DNA of 64,000 nucleotides from Mesoplasma coleopterae (GCF_002804245.1 NZ_CP024968.1:1-64000), one strand, 5' to 3'. Shown: positions 39,671 through 49,707, numbered from the stretch's first letter. A program made the numbers and translations. The notes: generated by a model from the sequence alone, not told the origin.

Positions 39671-39763
39671 GAATTATATATTGAAAAATTTTTATTTCAA
39701 TATCTTTTTTTATTTTTTATGTTGTCAAAAATTATATATTAATAGAGCAACTAAATATTTAAG

Positions 39764-39830
39764 AAACTTATACAGGGTAGCATAATGGGCTACTGACCCC
39801 GCCTTCAAACCTATTTGAAGACTATAGGAC
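39764..39830 (+). promoter_or_regulatory. Purine riboswitch, 2'-deoxyguanosine-type (copy C)
   Basis: Same fold as A but with J2/3 ACCCCGC and P3 CTTCAAA with TTTGAAG closed by CCTA. From memory this is almost the sequence of the crystallised M. florum type I-A deoxyguanosine aptamer. P1 is weaker than in the other copies: the 3' strand reads ATAGGAC instead of ATAAGT. A terminator follows, then the lipoprotein at 39930. Confidence 0.85.
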
Positions 39831-39848
39831 TTTTATAAAACTTTAAAT

Positions 39849-39888
39849 AAAGTTTCTTTCAACGTCTTATTGGAAAGAAACTTTTTTA
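39849..39888 (+). terminator. Riboswitch C expression-platform terminator
   Basis: AAAGTTTCTTTC pairs with GAAAGAAACTTT around a 12-base loop, followed by T-rich sequence. Confidence 0.85.
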
Positions 39889-39929
39889 TTTGGTTGAGAA
39901 AATAATAAAAATAAAAGAAGGAGATTAAT

Positions 39930-40448
39930 ATGAGAAAAATATTAGCTATATTAGCTGCTGTTGGATTAACAGCAACAACAGGAACAACTCTAGTAAGTTG
40001 TGGAACAAAACATGAAGATAAAGATTACACAAAAGTTGAGGGAGTTAATGCTTGAAACAATAATATAAAACAAGTTCAAGGTTATGTCATTGATCAAATA
40101 GGTACAACTTTTGAAAGCGCAAAAGATATGAATGAAAAAATTAAGACAATAGATTTTTCAAAAGTAGCAAGAAACAATATTATTTTTGCCGATAATTTAT
40201 CATTAGGAAAATCAAGTGGCGAAAAAGCAGAAGCTGTTGCAGAAAAAGCACCAAAACCTACAGGTCTAAGTGACTATTCAGTTTATATTGTTGCAGTTAG
40301 AAGCTCAACAAAAGGAAGTGGTTCTGACAAAAAAAACACTCTGAAAATAGATTATTTAGTTTCAAAAAGCGAACAATGAACTTATGCTAATTTTGGAACA
40401 AACACAGGTTTTAATTACGACAATGTTTTCGTAACTTACACAAACTAA
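39930..40448 (+). CDS. Small lipoprotein under riboswitch C
   Basis: A 172-residue lipoprotein (signal MRKILAILAAVGLTATTGTT, lipobox LVSC). The rest has a single copy of a domain ending in SVYIVAVRSSTKG...NTLKIDYLVS, which resembles the YV..I....A.I.G pattern of the neighbouring repeat domain. No enzymatic motif. The start follows AAGGAG. Function unknown; probably a surface binding protein. Confidence 0.8.
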
Positions 40449-40459
40449 TTCATTTGTTG

Positions 40460-40465
40460 TATAAT
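40460..40465 (+). promoter_or_regulatory. -10 box ahead of riboswitch D
   Basis: TATAAT lies 24 bases upstream of the aptamer and shortly before the conserved leader AACAACTTAATA, the same layout as copy A. Confidence 0.5.
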
Positions 40466-40489
40466 TTTACTAACAACTTAATATGAAAA

Positions 40490-40552
40490 ACTTATACAGG
40501 GTAGCATAATGGGCTACTGACCCGCCTCAAGACCAATCTTGAGACTATAAGT
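40490..40552 (+). promoter_or_regulatory. Purine riboswitch, 2'-deoxyguanosine-type (copy D)
   Basis: The aptamer core is identical to copy A: P1 ACTTATA with TATAAGT, L2 ATAATGG, J2/3 ACCCGC, P3 CTCAAGA with TCTTGAG. Only the terminator differs in sequence. It precedes the two-repeat lipoprotein at 40640. Confidence 0.85.
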
Positions 40553-40556
40553 GTAG

Positions 40557-40592
40557 AGGTTTTTTGTCTATAAGCAAAAAACCTTTTTTTAT
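40557..40592 (+). terminator. Riboswitch D expression-platform terminator
   Basis: AGGTTTTTTG pairs with CAAAAAACCT around TCTATAAG, followed by a T-run. The loop repeats the P1 strand sequence CTATAAG, so it could compete with P1 formation. Confidence 0.8.
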
Positions 40593-40639
40593 TATCAACT
40601 GAAGTTTTTCTTTGGGTTGTATTCAAATTAGGGGGATTT

Positions 40640-41311
40640 ATGAAAAAATTATTAGCCGTATTAGGTGCAATTGGATTAACAGCAACAGGAGCTTCAGCAG
40701 TAGTTTCTTGTGGAGGAAACAATGGAGATAAAGATATCACTGATCCTGAAACAGGGTTAGTAGCTTTATCAAAAGTAAAAAACTTAGTTTTAGATTTAGG
40801 AGAAATTGGAACAAACACTTCTGCAAATATTTCAAAAACATTTTTTGACAAAAATGAATCAGTATTAAAAAAAGCGGTTGGAGACACTATAACATCAAAC
40901 ATGTTATACGTTTCAAAAATAACTTCAACATCAGCAACAATTACTGGTAAAAATTCAGGACAAGAATTATTAAGTCCATCAGCTGATTTTGCAGTTACAG
41001 TTGCATTTACAGCAACAAATGATACAAGACTCGATTTAGCAGCTACTACAAATTTAGTAAAAAAAGGATTAGAAGTTGACAAAAGTAAATTTGAAGGATC
41101 AGGTAAATATGATAAATCAAATTCAATTGCTGATGCATTAATTGCAGCAAACAAAGATTTATTAAAAGGTACAGTTGCTAAAGACTATTATTTAAAAGAT
41201 ATTGTTGCTCCAACTGAAGGAAAACCAGGAACAGCAAAAATTGAAGGAAGTACTTCAAGTTCAAAAGTAAAAAGTGGTTCAGCTGTTGAAGTTGAATTTA
41301 CATTTATTTAA
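40640..41311 (+). CDS. Two-repeat lipoprotein under riboswitch D
   Basis: A 223-residue lipoprotein (signal MKKLLAVLGAIGLTATGASA, lipobox VVSC). After the linker it consists of two tandem copies of an approximately 90-residue domain: one with NTSANISKTFFDKNES..LYVSKITSTSATITGKNSG..AVTVAFTA, the next with NSIADALIAANKD..DYYLKDIVAP..AKIEGSTSSSKVKSG..VEVEFTF. This is the cleanest example of the domain found also in the nuclease at 36391 and the lipoprotein at 37741. RBS is AGGGGG. Terminator downstream. Confidence 0.85.
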   Translation: MKKLLAVLGAIGLTATGASAVVSCGGNNGDKDITDPETGLVALSKVKNLVLDLGEIGTNTSANISKTFFDKNESVLKKAVGDTITSNMLYVSKITSTSATITGKNSGQELLSPSADFAVTVAFTATNDTRLDLAATTNLVKKGLEVDKSKFEGSGKYDKSNSIADALIAANKDLLKGTVAKDYYLKDIVAPTEGKPGTAKIEGSTSSSKVKSGSAVEVEFTFI

Positions 41312-41334
41312 TAAATAAAATTAATAATAAATGA

Positions 41335-41358
41335 AATAGACAAAAGTCTATTTTTTTT
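41335..41358 (+). terminator. Terminator after two-repeat lipoprotein gene
   Basis: AATAGAC pairs with GTCTATT around AAAA, followed by T7. Confidence 0.8.
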
Positions 41359-41474
41359 GTAATGTATGATTGTTGTATATTTAATAATATCATAAAATAT
41401 AACACTTATCATTACATTTTATGACAACATAATAAAGTTTATTATATTATAATATTTTTAACTTAATAAAAATT

Positions 41475-41538
41475 GACTTATACAGGGTAGCATAATGGGC
41501 TACTGACCCGCCTTAAGACCGATCTTAAGACTATAAGA
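41475..41538 (+). promoter_or_regulatory. Purine riboswitch, 2'-deoxyguanosine-type (copy E), ABC operon
   Basis: P1 CTTATA with TATAAG, P2 and L2 as in copy A, J2/3 ACCCGC, P3 CTTAAGA with TCTTAAG closed by CCGA. TATAAT at 41448-41453 is a likely -10 box. Unlike A-D no hairpin with a T-run follows. Instead ACTTAATAAA at 41461-41470 is an exact complement of 41572-41581, so the regions flanking the aptamer can pair. The ABC importer operon begins at 41620 after AGGGGG placed rather far from the ATG. Confidence 0.8.
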
Positions 41539-41619
41539 AATAGAATTATTTTATAAGAATTAAGTTGCTTCTTTATTAAGTAATAATTTGTACGAAAAAA
41601 TTAGGGGGATTATTTTTAA

Positions 41620-43719
41620 ATGAAAAAATTATTATTAACATTATCTTCTGTAACACTTGTTGGTACAGCTGGAATGAGTGTAGTTTCTTGTGGGGTTAAA
41701 CCAGAGAAAAATGTTATTTTTATGCTTCCAGGTGAAGCTGTTGGAGTAGGTTCAACTGATAAAATAGATGCATATACAGATTTAGTTCAAGAATTTAATG
41801 AATTACACGCTGGGGAAAAAGGATTTGTTCCTATTCAAGTAAAATGAGCTAAATCAGGAACAATTAATGATGCAATTTTAACAGGTGATAATTTGCCAGA
41901 TCTATATATTAGCTATGCTGATGCAGTTTCATTATATGCAAACACAAAAGTGTCAGATCAAGTTAGAGATATGGAGACTTCAATTGGAGAAGCAGGATTC
42001 AAAAACTTTGAAAAAGACGTTGTTGATGAATCATTCTTACAAGAAGGTCAATACAAAATGCAAGGAAGCGACAAGGCAACACAAATTGTTTTACCATTTG
42101 GTAAATCAGTTGAAATGTCAGTAATTAATGTAAACTTCTTTTTAGAATTTGTATCAAAAATTAATGTGACAGATTTTAATGGTAAAGAAATATCATCAAA
42201 AGTAAAAACAGAATTTGAAAACTTTAATAAAGAAAAAAGAAAAAACTTAACAGGAGACGGAAGTTTATCAAAAACAACTGTTTTTGCAGCAGATAAAGTT
42301 AACTTAGATGATGTTTGATTTGAAAATGCTAACTTAAAAGATGTTCAAAAAAGTTTAGTAGAAGCTTTGGAACCTTTATCAAAAATAGGTTCAACTGCTG
42401 ACTCTGGAGAATCTGTTGATGATGTAATTAGAGATGTTTTTGCCAAAAATGAAACTATAATTAGCTTAGCAAAAGTTTACAACGAAATATTCTCACAAAC
42501 TAAAAACATTGATTTAAAATATGAAAATACAAAAAATCTAAAAATGGATTCTGTTAATCCATCATCTGGAAAACATTTCTCTGTGGGAATTGATTCATTA
42601 GCAAATAAATACTTTATGGATCATGCTGCTAGAACTGGTAAAGGTTCAATTGATATCACTGATGAAAATAATAATTTTTTCTACAGTGCAAATTATGATA
42701 AAGAAACAAGAGTAGCAAATGTAAACTTTAATGAAGAATCTCAAGGATTTAAAGATACTTCAGATTTCTTACAAGCATTCAAGGAAATAGCTAAAGAAAA
42801 TAATTCAAACAATAATTTAGGTTCATATGCTGAACAATGAAATGGAACTTTAAATTTAAGTAGACAAGAAGGGACAACAAAATACTATACAAGTGATAGT
42901 TTCTTAGTTGGTTCATCATTTATGTCAAGTGGTTCATCAGCAGGTGCTTACAACTTTACAAAAGCAAAATATGTTAATAATGTTGGATATTCTCCAGTTA
43001 CAAATGCTGACGTATTAACAACTTCTACTTCAACAGCTCAAGGAGAAAAATCAGTATTTATGTCACAAGGTCCTGGTCTTGCAGGATTTAAATCTAATGG
43101 TTCTAATTCAGAAGAAAAAGAAAAAACTGTAACAGCATTCTTAAACTACATGATGCAGCCAAAGCAAGCAGCTGATTTTGCACTTAAATCAAATTACATG
43201 CCACCAACTAAGTCAGGAATGTTAATTTACCAAAACTATGTAAATGGTAACTACAATAATAAAGAAGCCAAAAATCAAAAAAATGCTATTAAAAATCCAA
43301 CTGCATTAGATGGCGTTGTAAATAAACTTAATGAGAAAGAAAAAACTAATAAATACACAGTTGATAATACTTTTACTGGTATTTATTCAACAAGTAAAGG
43401 TTCATTAAGTTCACAAGCTTCTCCCAATGCTGTTAACTCAGGATTTATTGAAAAATACTTAGCTGAAGGTGCTGATAGAATATTAGTAACTTCAACTCCA
43501 TCACCAATCGGAGCAACTGTTCGTGACTCAATTGCAACAGCAATTACAGGAACAGGAACAATAACAGACATAAGCAAAGCTAAAGATACTAAATTTAGCG
43601 ATATATTAAATGCTGAAAGTAAAGTATACACATTGCAAAACTATGTAATGAAAAAAAATAACACAGATATGTTTAGCAAAATTAATTTAACTCACAATTC
43701 AAAAAATAAGAAAAAATAA
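41620..43719 (+). CDS. ABC importer solute-binding lipoprotein
   Basis: A 699-residue lipoprotein (signal MKKLLLTLSSVTLVGTAGMS, lipobox VVSC). The body has the pattern of family 1 extracellular solute-binding proteins (LTGDNLPDLYISYADAVSLYA, VLPFGKS, FMSQGPGLAGFKSNGSN, YMPPTKSGMLIY), which in other bacteria bind sugars. It is followed by its ATPase and two permease genes in one operon. Control by a deoxyguanosine-type riboswitch suggests a nucleoside, nucleotide or deoxyribose-related ligand here, but that is inference. Paralogue at 32724. Confidence 0.85.
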
Positions 43720-43752
43720 AATAAATTTAAAAGATAGAAAGTTTTTAAAAAC

Positions 43753-46140
43753 ATGAGTATTAAACTAAAAAATATAACAATTGACTACGGAAATTTCTTG
43801 GCGGTAAATGACCTAAGTGTAAATATTAACAAAGGGGAACTAGTTTCCCTTTTAGGACCTTCTGGTTGTGGTAAAACAACAGCTTTAAACGCAATTGCAG
43901 GTCTTATAAATACAACATCAGGCCAAATTTTATTTGATGGTGTTGATGTAACACATAAAACACCTCAACAAAGAAACATCGGATTAGTATTCCAAAGTTA
44001 TGCACTATATTCACATATGAGCGTTTTTAAAAATATTGCATATCCTTTGTACCATTCAAAAGATTTTAAGAAGGAATTAGCAAGAGATAATTTTAAATAT
44101 AAAAATAGATTAAAAGATTTAAGAAATACACAATCATATGAATTGATCATAGAAGAACAAAATGAATTTTTAAATGATTTAAAAACATTCTTAAAAGAGA
44201 CAAATAATAAATTTAAATTACTTGAAACAGATTTTTTGAAGAATCATAAAAATTCAATTATTGAATATACTGATCAATTATTTGTTGATTTTGACAATGC
44301 TGAAGTATTAAAAAATCACTTAGTAAGTTATTTATATGACAAACTAAAAATTAAATTTAATGAAATAAAAGCGAGATTAGAATCAGTAATTTTAAAAAAC
44401 TACAAAATGTTATTAGCTCAAAAGTTAGATATTCGTTTTGCAGGAACTATTGGATACTATGCTTGATTAAATGAACAAAATGTAAGAGATAATCAAAAAC
44501 ATTTAGTAGAACTTATTAAAACAAGCAAAACTTCTAAAAAACAAATTAGAAAAGAACAAAAAAAAGTTAGCGCTAATTTAGATATTTTCAAAAGTTCATC
44601 AAGTGAAAATGGATATGATAACTATAATGCAATTAAGTCAGCAATAACAAATGACTTTATTGATCTTGAAGTTGCAGCGCTTGAAAAAGAAATTGATGCT
44701 TATTTTGCTGAAGTTTTATTAAAAACAAAACAACCAATTATAAAAAATAATAAAATTCAAACTTCAATAATTAACATTAGTAAAAAAATTACAGCATTTA
44801 GAACAACTTATTTAAGTAAACATGAAAAATTAGCAGCTAAATTTGTTAAAAATGTTTCAAAATATTTACCAAAAGAACTAGATATTCAAAATGATTTAAC
44901 TAAATACTTATTAAATATTTCAAAGATTGAATTTAATGTGATTCAACAAAATTTAAATGATTTAGTTTTTACTAATATGCAAAATTATGTTAATTCAGTT
45001 GAGCAAAACGAGTTTACACAATTGACAAACTACTACTCAGTAAATATAAATTCATACTTAAATATTTCTGAATCAAGTGATCAACTTTCAAAAATTAATA
45101 AAGAAATTGAAAAAATAATATCACTTGAGGAAGATAAAAAAATTAGTGGAATTGATATTTTAAGTTTAGAAAATTCTGATTATGCAAATTACATTGCAGA
45201 AAGAGATGCATTAACTGAAAGCCTTTTAATAGCATTTGCAGAAAAGACTGAAAACTTTATTTCTGAAACATTTAATAAGTTGCCTTCATTAGTTGAAAAA
45301 GAATTATTAAAATGTGGAAATCAAATTGATGTAACTGAAATTGAACAAGAAATAAGAAAAAACATTTATTCTAAAAAACGTAAAATTAGATCGTTAGTTT
45401 TAGAAGCTGCAAAACAAGTTGAAATTGAAACTCAGTTAAATAAAAAACCAAGTGAACTATCAGGTGGACAACAACAAAGGGTTGCTATTGCAAGAGCTGT
45501 TGTTAAAAAACCAAGTATTTTATTAATGGATGAGCCGTTATCTAACTTAGATGCAAAATTACGTTTAACAACAAGAGAATGAATTAAGAGATTCCAACAA
45601 AAAGTTGGTATTACAACTATTTTTGTTACTCACGATCAAGAAGAAGCTATGAGTATTTCAGATTCAATCTTTGTTATGAATAAAGGGGTTCTACAACAAG
45701 GAGGAACGCCATTAGAGATTTATAACAAACCAAAAAATAAATTTGTTGCAAACTTCATTGGAACACCAAATATTAATTTTATTGATATTAAAGTTAGAAA
45801 ATCAACATTTGAATTACCATCAGGTGAAAAATTAACAATTAAAGGTCAAAAAATTGAAAAAGAACAGTGAACACTAGGAATTAGACCAGAAAGAATTAGT
45901 ATTTCTGGAACAAAAGGAAAAGTATTTATTGGTGAAGGTGAAGTTTCTCTAGTTGAACAACTAGGAAAACAAAATCACATTAAAGTTCGTTTAAATAGTA
46001 AACTTGAAATCACATTAATTTTAGAACCACATGAATGAAATAATTTGAAAGATTCTTCAATTCTAAAACTATATGCAAGAAAAGAAGATCTATACTTATT
46101 TGATGCGGAAACAAACTTAGTAGAGGTAAAGTATGCGTAA
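43753..46140 (+). CDS. ABC importer ATPase (MsmK/UgpC type) with giant insertion
   Basis: A 795-residue ATPase, over twice the usual 360-370. Walker A GPSGCGKT is at 35-42 and the Q-loop [10 protein letters not shown] near 80, but the signature LSGGQQQR only at 569-576; about 430 residues rich in Lys, Glu, Asn and Ile, mostly predicted helical or coiled coil, sit between them in the helical subdomain. Walker B ([11 protein letters not shown]), switch H (FVTHDQEE) and the C-terminal MOI/TOBE regulatory region (GIRPERI) are normal. Mollicute homologues with smaller inserts are known. It is 33 bases after the binding protein and overlaps the next gene. Confidence 0.9.
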
Positions 46141-47122
46141 AAATAAGAAAGATGAAGGTTTTGTCTTAATTGATGATAGGGTTGTAAACCCTAAGGGTAA
46201 AAAGTCTAAACCTAAAAACATGGAGAAGGGAAAATTCGATTTAATAAATCAATTAATTTGAGTTATACCGGGGTTATTCTTTGTATGTATATTCTCATAT
46301 TTCTCAATCTTTATTGTTTTCAAATATGGTTTAAGTGCAAATGGGGCAAATGGATTATTTGTCTTAAGTTTTAAAAACATTGTTAATTTATTCACTGAAC
46401 CAACACATGAATTCCCTATTGCGTTGAGAAACACTTTAATTTATGTTTTAGTTTCAGTTCCAATTTCGCTATTAATTGCATTATGAACTGCTAAAGCTTT
46501 AAGTAATGTTTTAAGTAAGAGAGCGTTTGCTTTCTTCCAATCAGCATTCTTCTTACCATATGTAACATCAGCACTTGCTGTTGCTATGGCATTCTCAATT
46601 TTATTTTCAACAAGTGATACTTCTCTTTTAACTCAATTACTTGCTAAATTAGGTTTATCAAGAGTAGATTGAAAAGAACCAAAAAATGCAATGATCATGT
46701 TAATAATCTATGGAGTATGAAAAATGCTACCATTTAAAATTATTATGTTTACTGCTGCATTCTTAAGAGTTGATAAGCGTTTATACCAAGCTGCTTCAAT
46801 TGATGGAGTTCCAAGATGACAACAATTTTGAAAAATCTCTGTACCACAAATTATGCCAGTTATTATTTATATGATCACAACTGGTATTATTGGTTCATTT
46901 AAATTCATGCCGTTCGGATTATTTGCAAATTATGAAGAAGCTGTTAAATCAGAAGCACAAACTGCTGTGTTCTTTATATTCTCAAGAATAAATTCTGGAT
47001 CAGGAAGCTTACCATCATACAGTACTGGTGGAGCTGCTTCTATTGTATTAATGATTATTATTTTAATTATGACATTATGTAATAGACAATTAAGTAAATA
47101 CTTAAATAAAAAATATAGATAG
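46133..47122 (+). CDS. ABC importer permease 1 (MalF/UgpA type)
   Basis: A 329-residue permease with about six membrane segments after a charged 40-residue cytoplasmic N-terminus. The EAA loop reads AASIDGVPRWQQFWKISVP (canonical EAAxxDGAxxxQxFxxIxxP), which contacts the ATPase. It overlaps the ATPase gene by 8 bases. Sequence class is that of carbohydrate importers of the CUT1 group. Confidence 0.9.
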
Positions 47123-47130
47123 GAGTCAGT

Positions 47131-48444
47131 ATGGAAAAAAGAAATAATGAATGAAGTAAAAAAGTTAGAACTGAAGAATGATTGCAAAAGAATTCACTCA
47201 GAAGAACTTCAATTAAAGAAAAAACTTTAATTCAGGCTGAACCTGTTGTTAAAAGTACTGTTGTAGCTATAGATGAAATTTCAGAGGTTAAAAACCATGA
47301 AGTTGATACAATTAAATTAACTAAAAAAGAAAAATATGAAAGTGATTTAAAATTACAAGAAGAAGAAATAACAAAAAGGGAAGCTAAAATTATTATTGAA
47401 GCAAATTTCTTTAAAAGAGCTTGATTAAAAATTTGTCTTTCATGATTTATGTTCTGAAATAAAAAACAATTTAAATTTAAACACGCGTTTTATATTAGAT
47501 CTGTAAACAGAAGAAAAGATAAAACAATTAAAATGGCAGGTGATGTTTGATATAGAAGAATTGGAACAAATGTTTCAAACTATACTGTATTAATAATCAT
47601 GTTAGTTGTTATGATATTCCCATTCTATTGAATGTTAATAACATCATTTAAACCATATTCAGAAGTTGATACTGGTGTAATGGAATCTCTTTGACCAAAA
47701 CACTGAACATTACAAGCATATAAAGACATGTTCTCATATGTAAACAGTTCAGGTGGTAGAGAATCAATTCCATTTTCAAGATTCTTCTTTAACTCACTGT
47801 TTGTTGCTCTGGTTTCAACACTAGTTCAATTATCAGTTTCAGTTATTGGTGGATTTGCTATTTATAACTGAAGAACAAAATTTAACTCATTATTCATGAT
47901 TATAATGTTCTCAATTATGATGGTTCCAGGGGAAGCATTATTATTAGGTAGATACTGAATTGCAGTTCAAATGCAATGAAGAGATACTTTATTTGCATTA
48001 ATTGTTCCGTTCATTGGAAACGTATTTACCATTTATTTAATGAGCAACGCTTTCTATGGATTAAATAGAGATTTAAAAAGAGCGGCTAAAGTCGATGGAT
48101 TATCAAGTTTCCAATACTTTATGAAAATCGCTTTACCTGCAGTTAGTGCAACAATATTAACATCATTTATCATTTCATTTATTGAATCATGAAACTCAGT
48201 TTTATGACCAATCACAGTTATTGATAACCAATCTGGTCAATGAAGAACAATTCCTATGTTACTTTACTCATTAATGAATGTTAGTGGTATGACATCAGAA
48301 GAATTCCCAATCGCTGACCCAATCAACGTAAAAATGGCAGCATCAATTTTAGCAATTTTACCAATGATTATTGTGTTTGTTGTTTTCAATAAATGAATTA
48401 TTAATGGATTGACAAAAAGAAGTGTTGGAGGCACTAAAGGTTAA
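47131..48444 (+). CDS. ABC importer permease 2 (MalG/UgpE type)
   Basis: A 437-residue permease. Residues 1-150 are charged and cytoplasmic (an extension not usual in MalG), then six membrane segments start at VLIIMLVVMIFPFYWML. The EAA loop reads AAKVDGLSSFQYFMKIALP. It follows permease 1 after 8 bases with AGGAG, and its stop overlaps the start codon of the metallo-beta-lactamase lipoprotein. Confidence 0.9.
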
Positions 48445-49580
48445 TGAAGAAAAAAATAAATTTAGTATTCTTGAGTTTTATATTAACTTTAGTAGGATTT
48501 TTATCAATTATTACAGTTTCTTGTGGAACAAAGATTAAAGAAATTACAGGAAATGTATCATATTATGTTCTATCAATTGGAAGTGGAAATTTTACCTTCT
48601 TAGAAAAAGATGGACATGCTGTTGTTATGGATTGTGGAGTTGGAATTGGTGGTAATAATTCAGGTGATTCATTTGAAATAGATTCACCTGAAACTTTCGC
48701 CCTTAACAACGGAAGATGAGTATCAGCTAGTGAAAAAGACGGAAAAGCAATTACAAATTTTATGAAAAATACAGCAGGTGTTAAAGTTATTGATGCTATA
48801 TTTATTTCTCATAAACATTCTGATCACTATAGTGCTTTAAAATATCTTGTTCAAGAATTTGAAGTAGGAACAGTTGTGGCTCCTACAGACAGTGCTGGGT
48901 TAGAAAGAGCAATTAGTAGTTACCAACCAAAAGGCCAAATGCCAATAGTTGATACAAGTTTTTCAAAAACATATGAATTTTTAGGCGGGACAATTGAAAA
49001 TTTAACAGCCTATTCTTCAAAAAAAGTTGTTAAGAGCTTATATACAACAGATGATCCAAATGCCAATAGTATGGTTTTAAGATTTAAAGCAAACGGTAAA
49101 ACATTTTTATTACCTGGAGACATGGAAAATACATCAAAAGTTATGAGTGATAAAAAATTCTTAAAGGCTGTTTCTTCTCAACCAGTTGATTTTTACTTGT
49201 TAGCACATCACGGTTCAACAAATGGTGCTACTGAACTAACACCTTTAATTGGAAATAAAGATCATGCACCAGAACACGTTATTGTGTCTGCTACAGATAA
49301 TACAGATGGTTTTGAAAATTGATCTGGTGAAAGACAAGCTGTAACTAACTCTAAAACACCAATCGGAAATGTTCTAAAAACATATGGTGTTAGAAAAGAC
49401 AGAAAACCCTATGTTTATGTAACAGGTTCAGTTTTAGCAGAAACACTACAAAACGAACTTCCTGATATAGTTGATAAAGAAAATATAAAATCAACTTTTG
49501 AATATAAATTTTCTGATAACAAATGAGATTTCTTTGCGCATAAAGAAAATATTTCAAATGAATTCAAAATAGCAGAATAA
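48444..49580 (+). CDS. Metallo-beta-lactamase-fold lipoprotein in ABC operon
   Basis: A 378-residue lipoprotein (signal with FLSFILTLVGFLSII, lipobox TVSC). Zinc-site motifs are SHKHSDHYSAL, LLPGDME and AHHGS, as in the ComEC/Rec2 C-terminal domain. It is a paralogue of the protein at 34879 (shared VGTVVAP.D..GLE, VDTSFSK.Y.F). The start codon overlaps the permease stop, so it is translated together with the importer; a surface hydrolase that feeds the importer is the simplest reading. A divergent riboswitch copy follows its stop. Confidence 0.85.
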
Positions 49581-49596
49581 TAAATTTAGTTTAGTA

Positions 49597-49658
49597 ACTT
49601 ATACAGGGTGGCATAAAGGGCTACTCACCTTCTTAAGAGCGATCTTAAGACTATAAGA
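49597..49658 (+). promoter_or_regulatory. Divergent riboswitch copy F at 3' end of ABC operon
   Basis: Clearly homologous to copies A-E (P1 ACTTATA, same P3 as copy E) but altered at key places: L2 ATAAAGG instead of ATAATGG, P2 GTGGC with GCTAC, J2/3 CACCTT instead of ACCCGC, and L3 GCGA instead of CCGA, which breaks the GG-CC loop kiss. J3/1 ACTATA is kept. It lies 17 bases after the metallo-beta-lactamase gene with no visible promoter of its own. It may be decaying or may sense a different ligand. Confidence 0.6.
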
Positions 49659-49672
49659 ATACAAAAAATACA

Positions 49673-49707
49673 AAGTTTCGTTCAAATAAGAATGAAACTT
49701 TTTTATT
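49673..49707 (+). terminator. Terminator after copy F
   Basis: AAGTTTCGTTC pairs with GAATGAAACTT (one G-U) around AAATAA, followed by a T-run. It either ends the ABC operon or serves as the expression platform before the DUF1904 gene. Confidence 0.8.

Noticed and set aside
36253-49658. CRISPR-like or interspersed repeat array
   Set aside because: The repeated segments are irregularly spaced, each folds as a purine aptamer and each precedes a gene or terminator; they are riboswitches.
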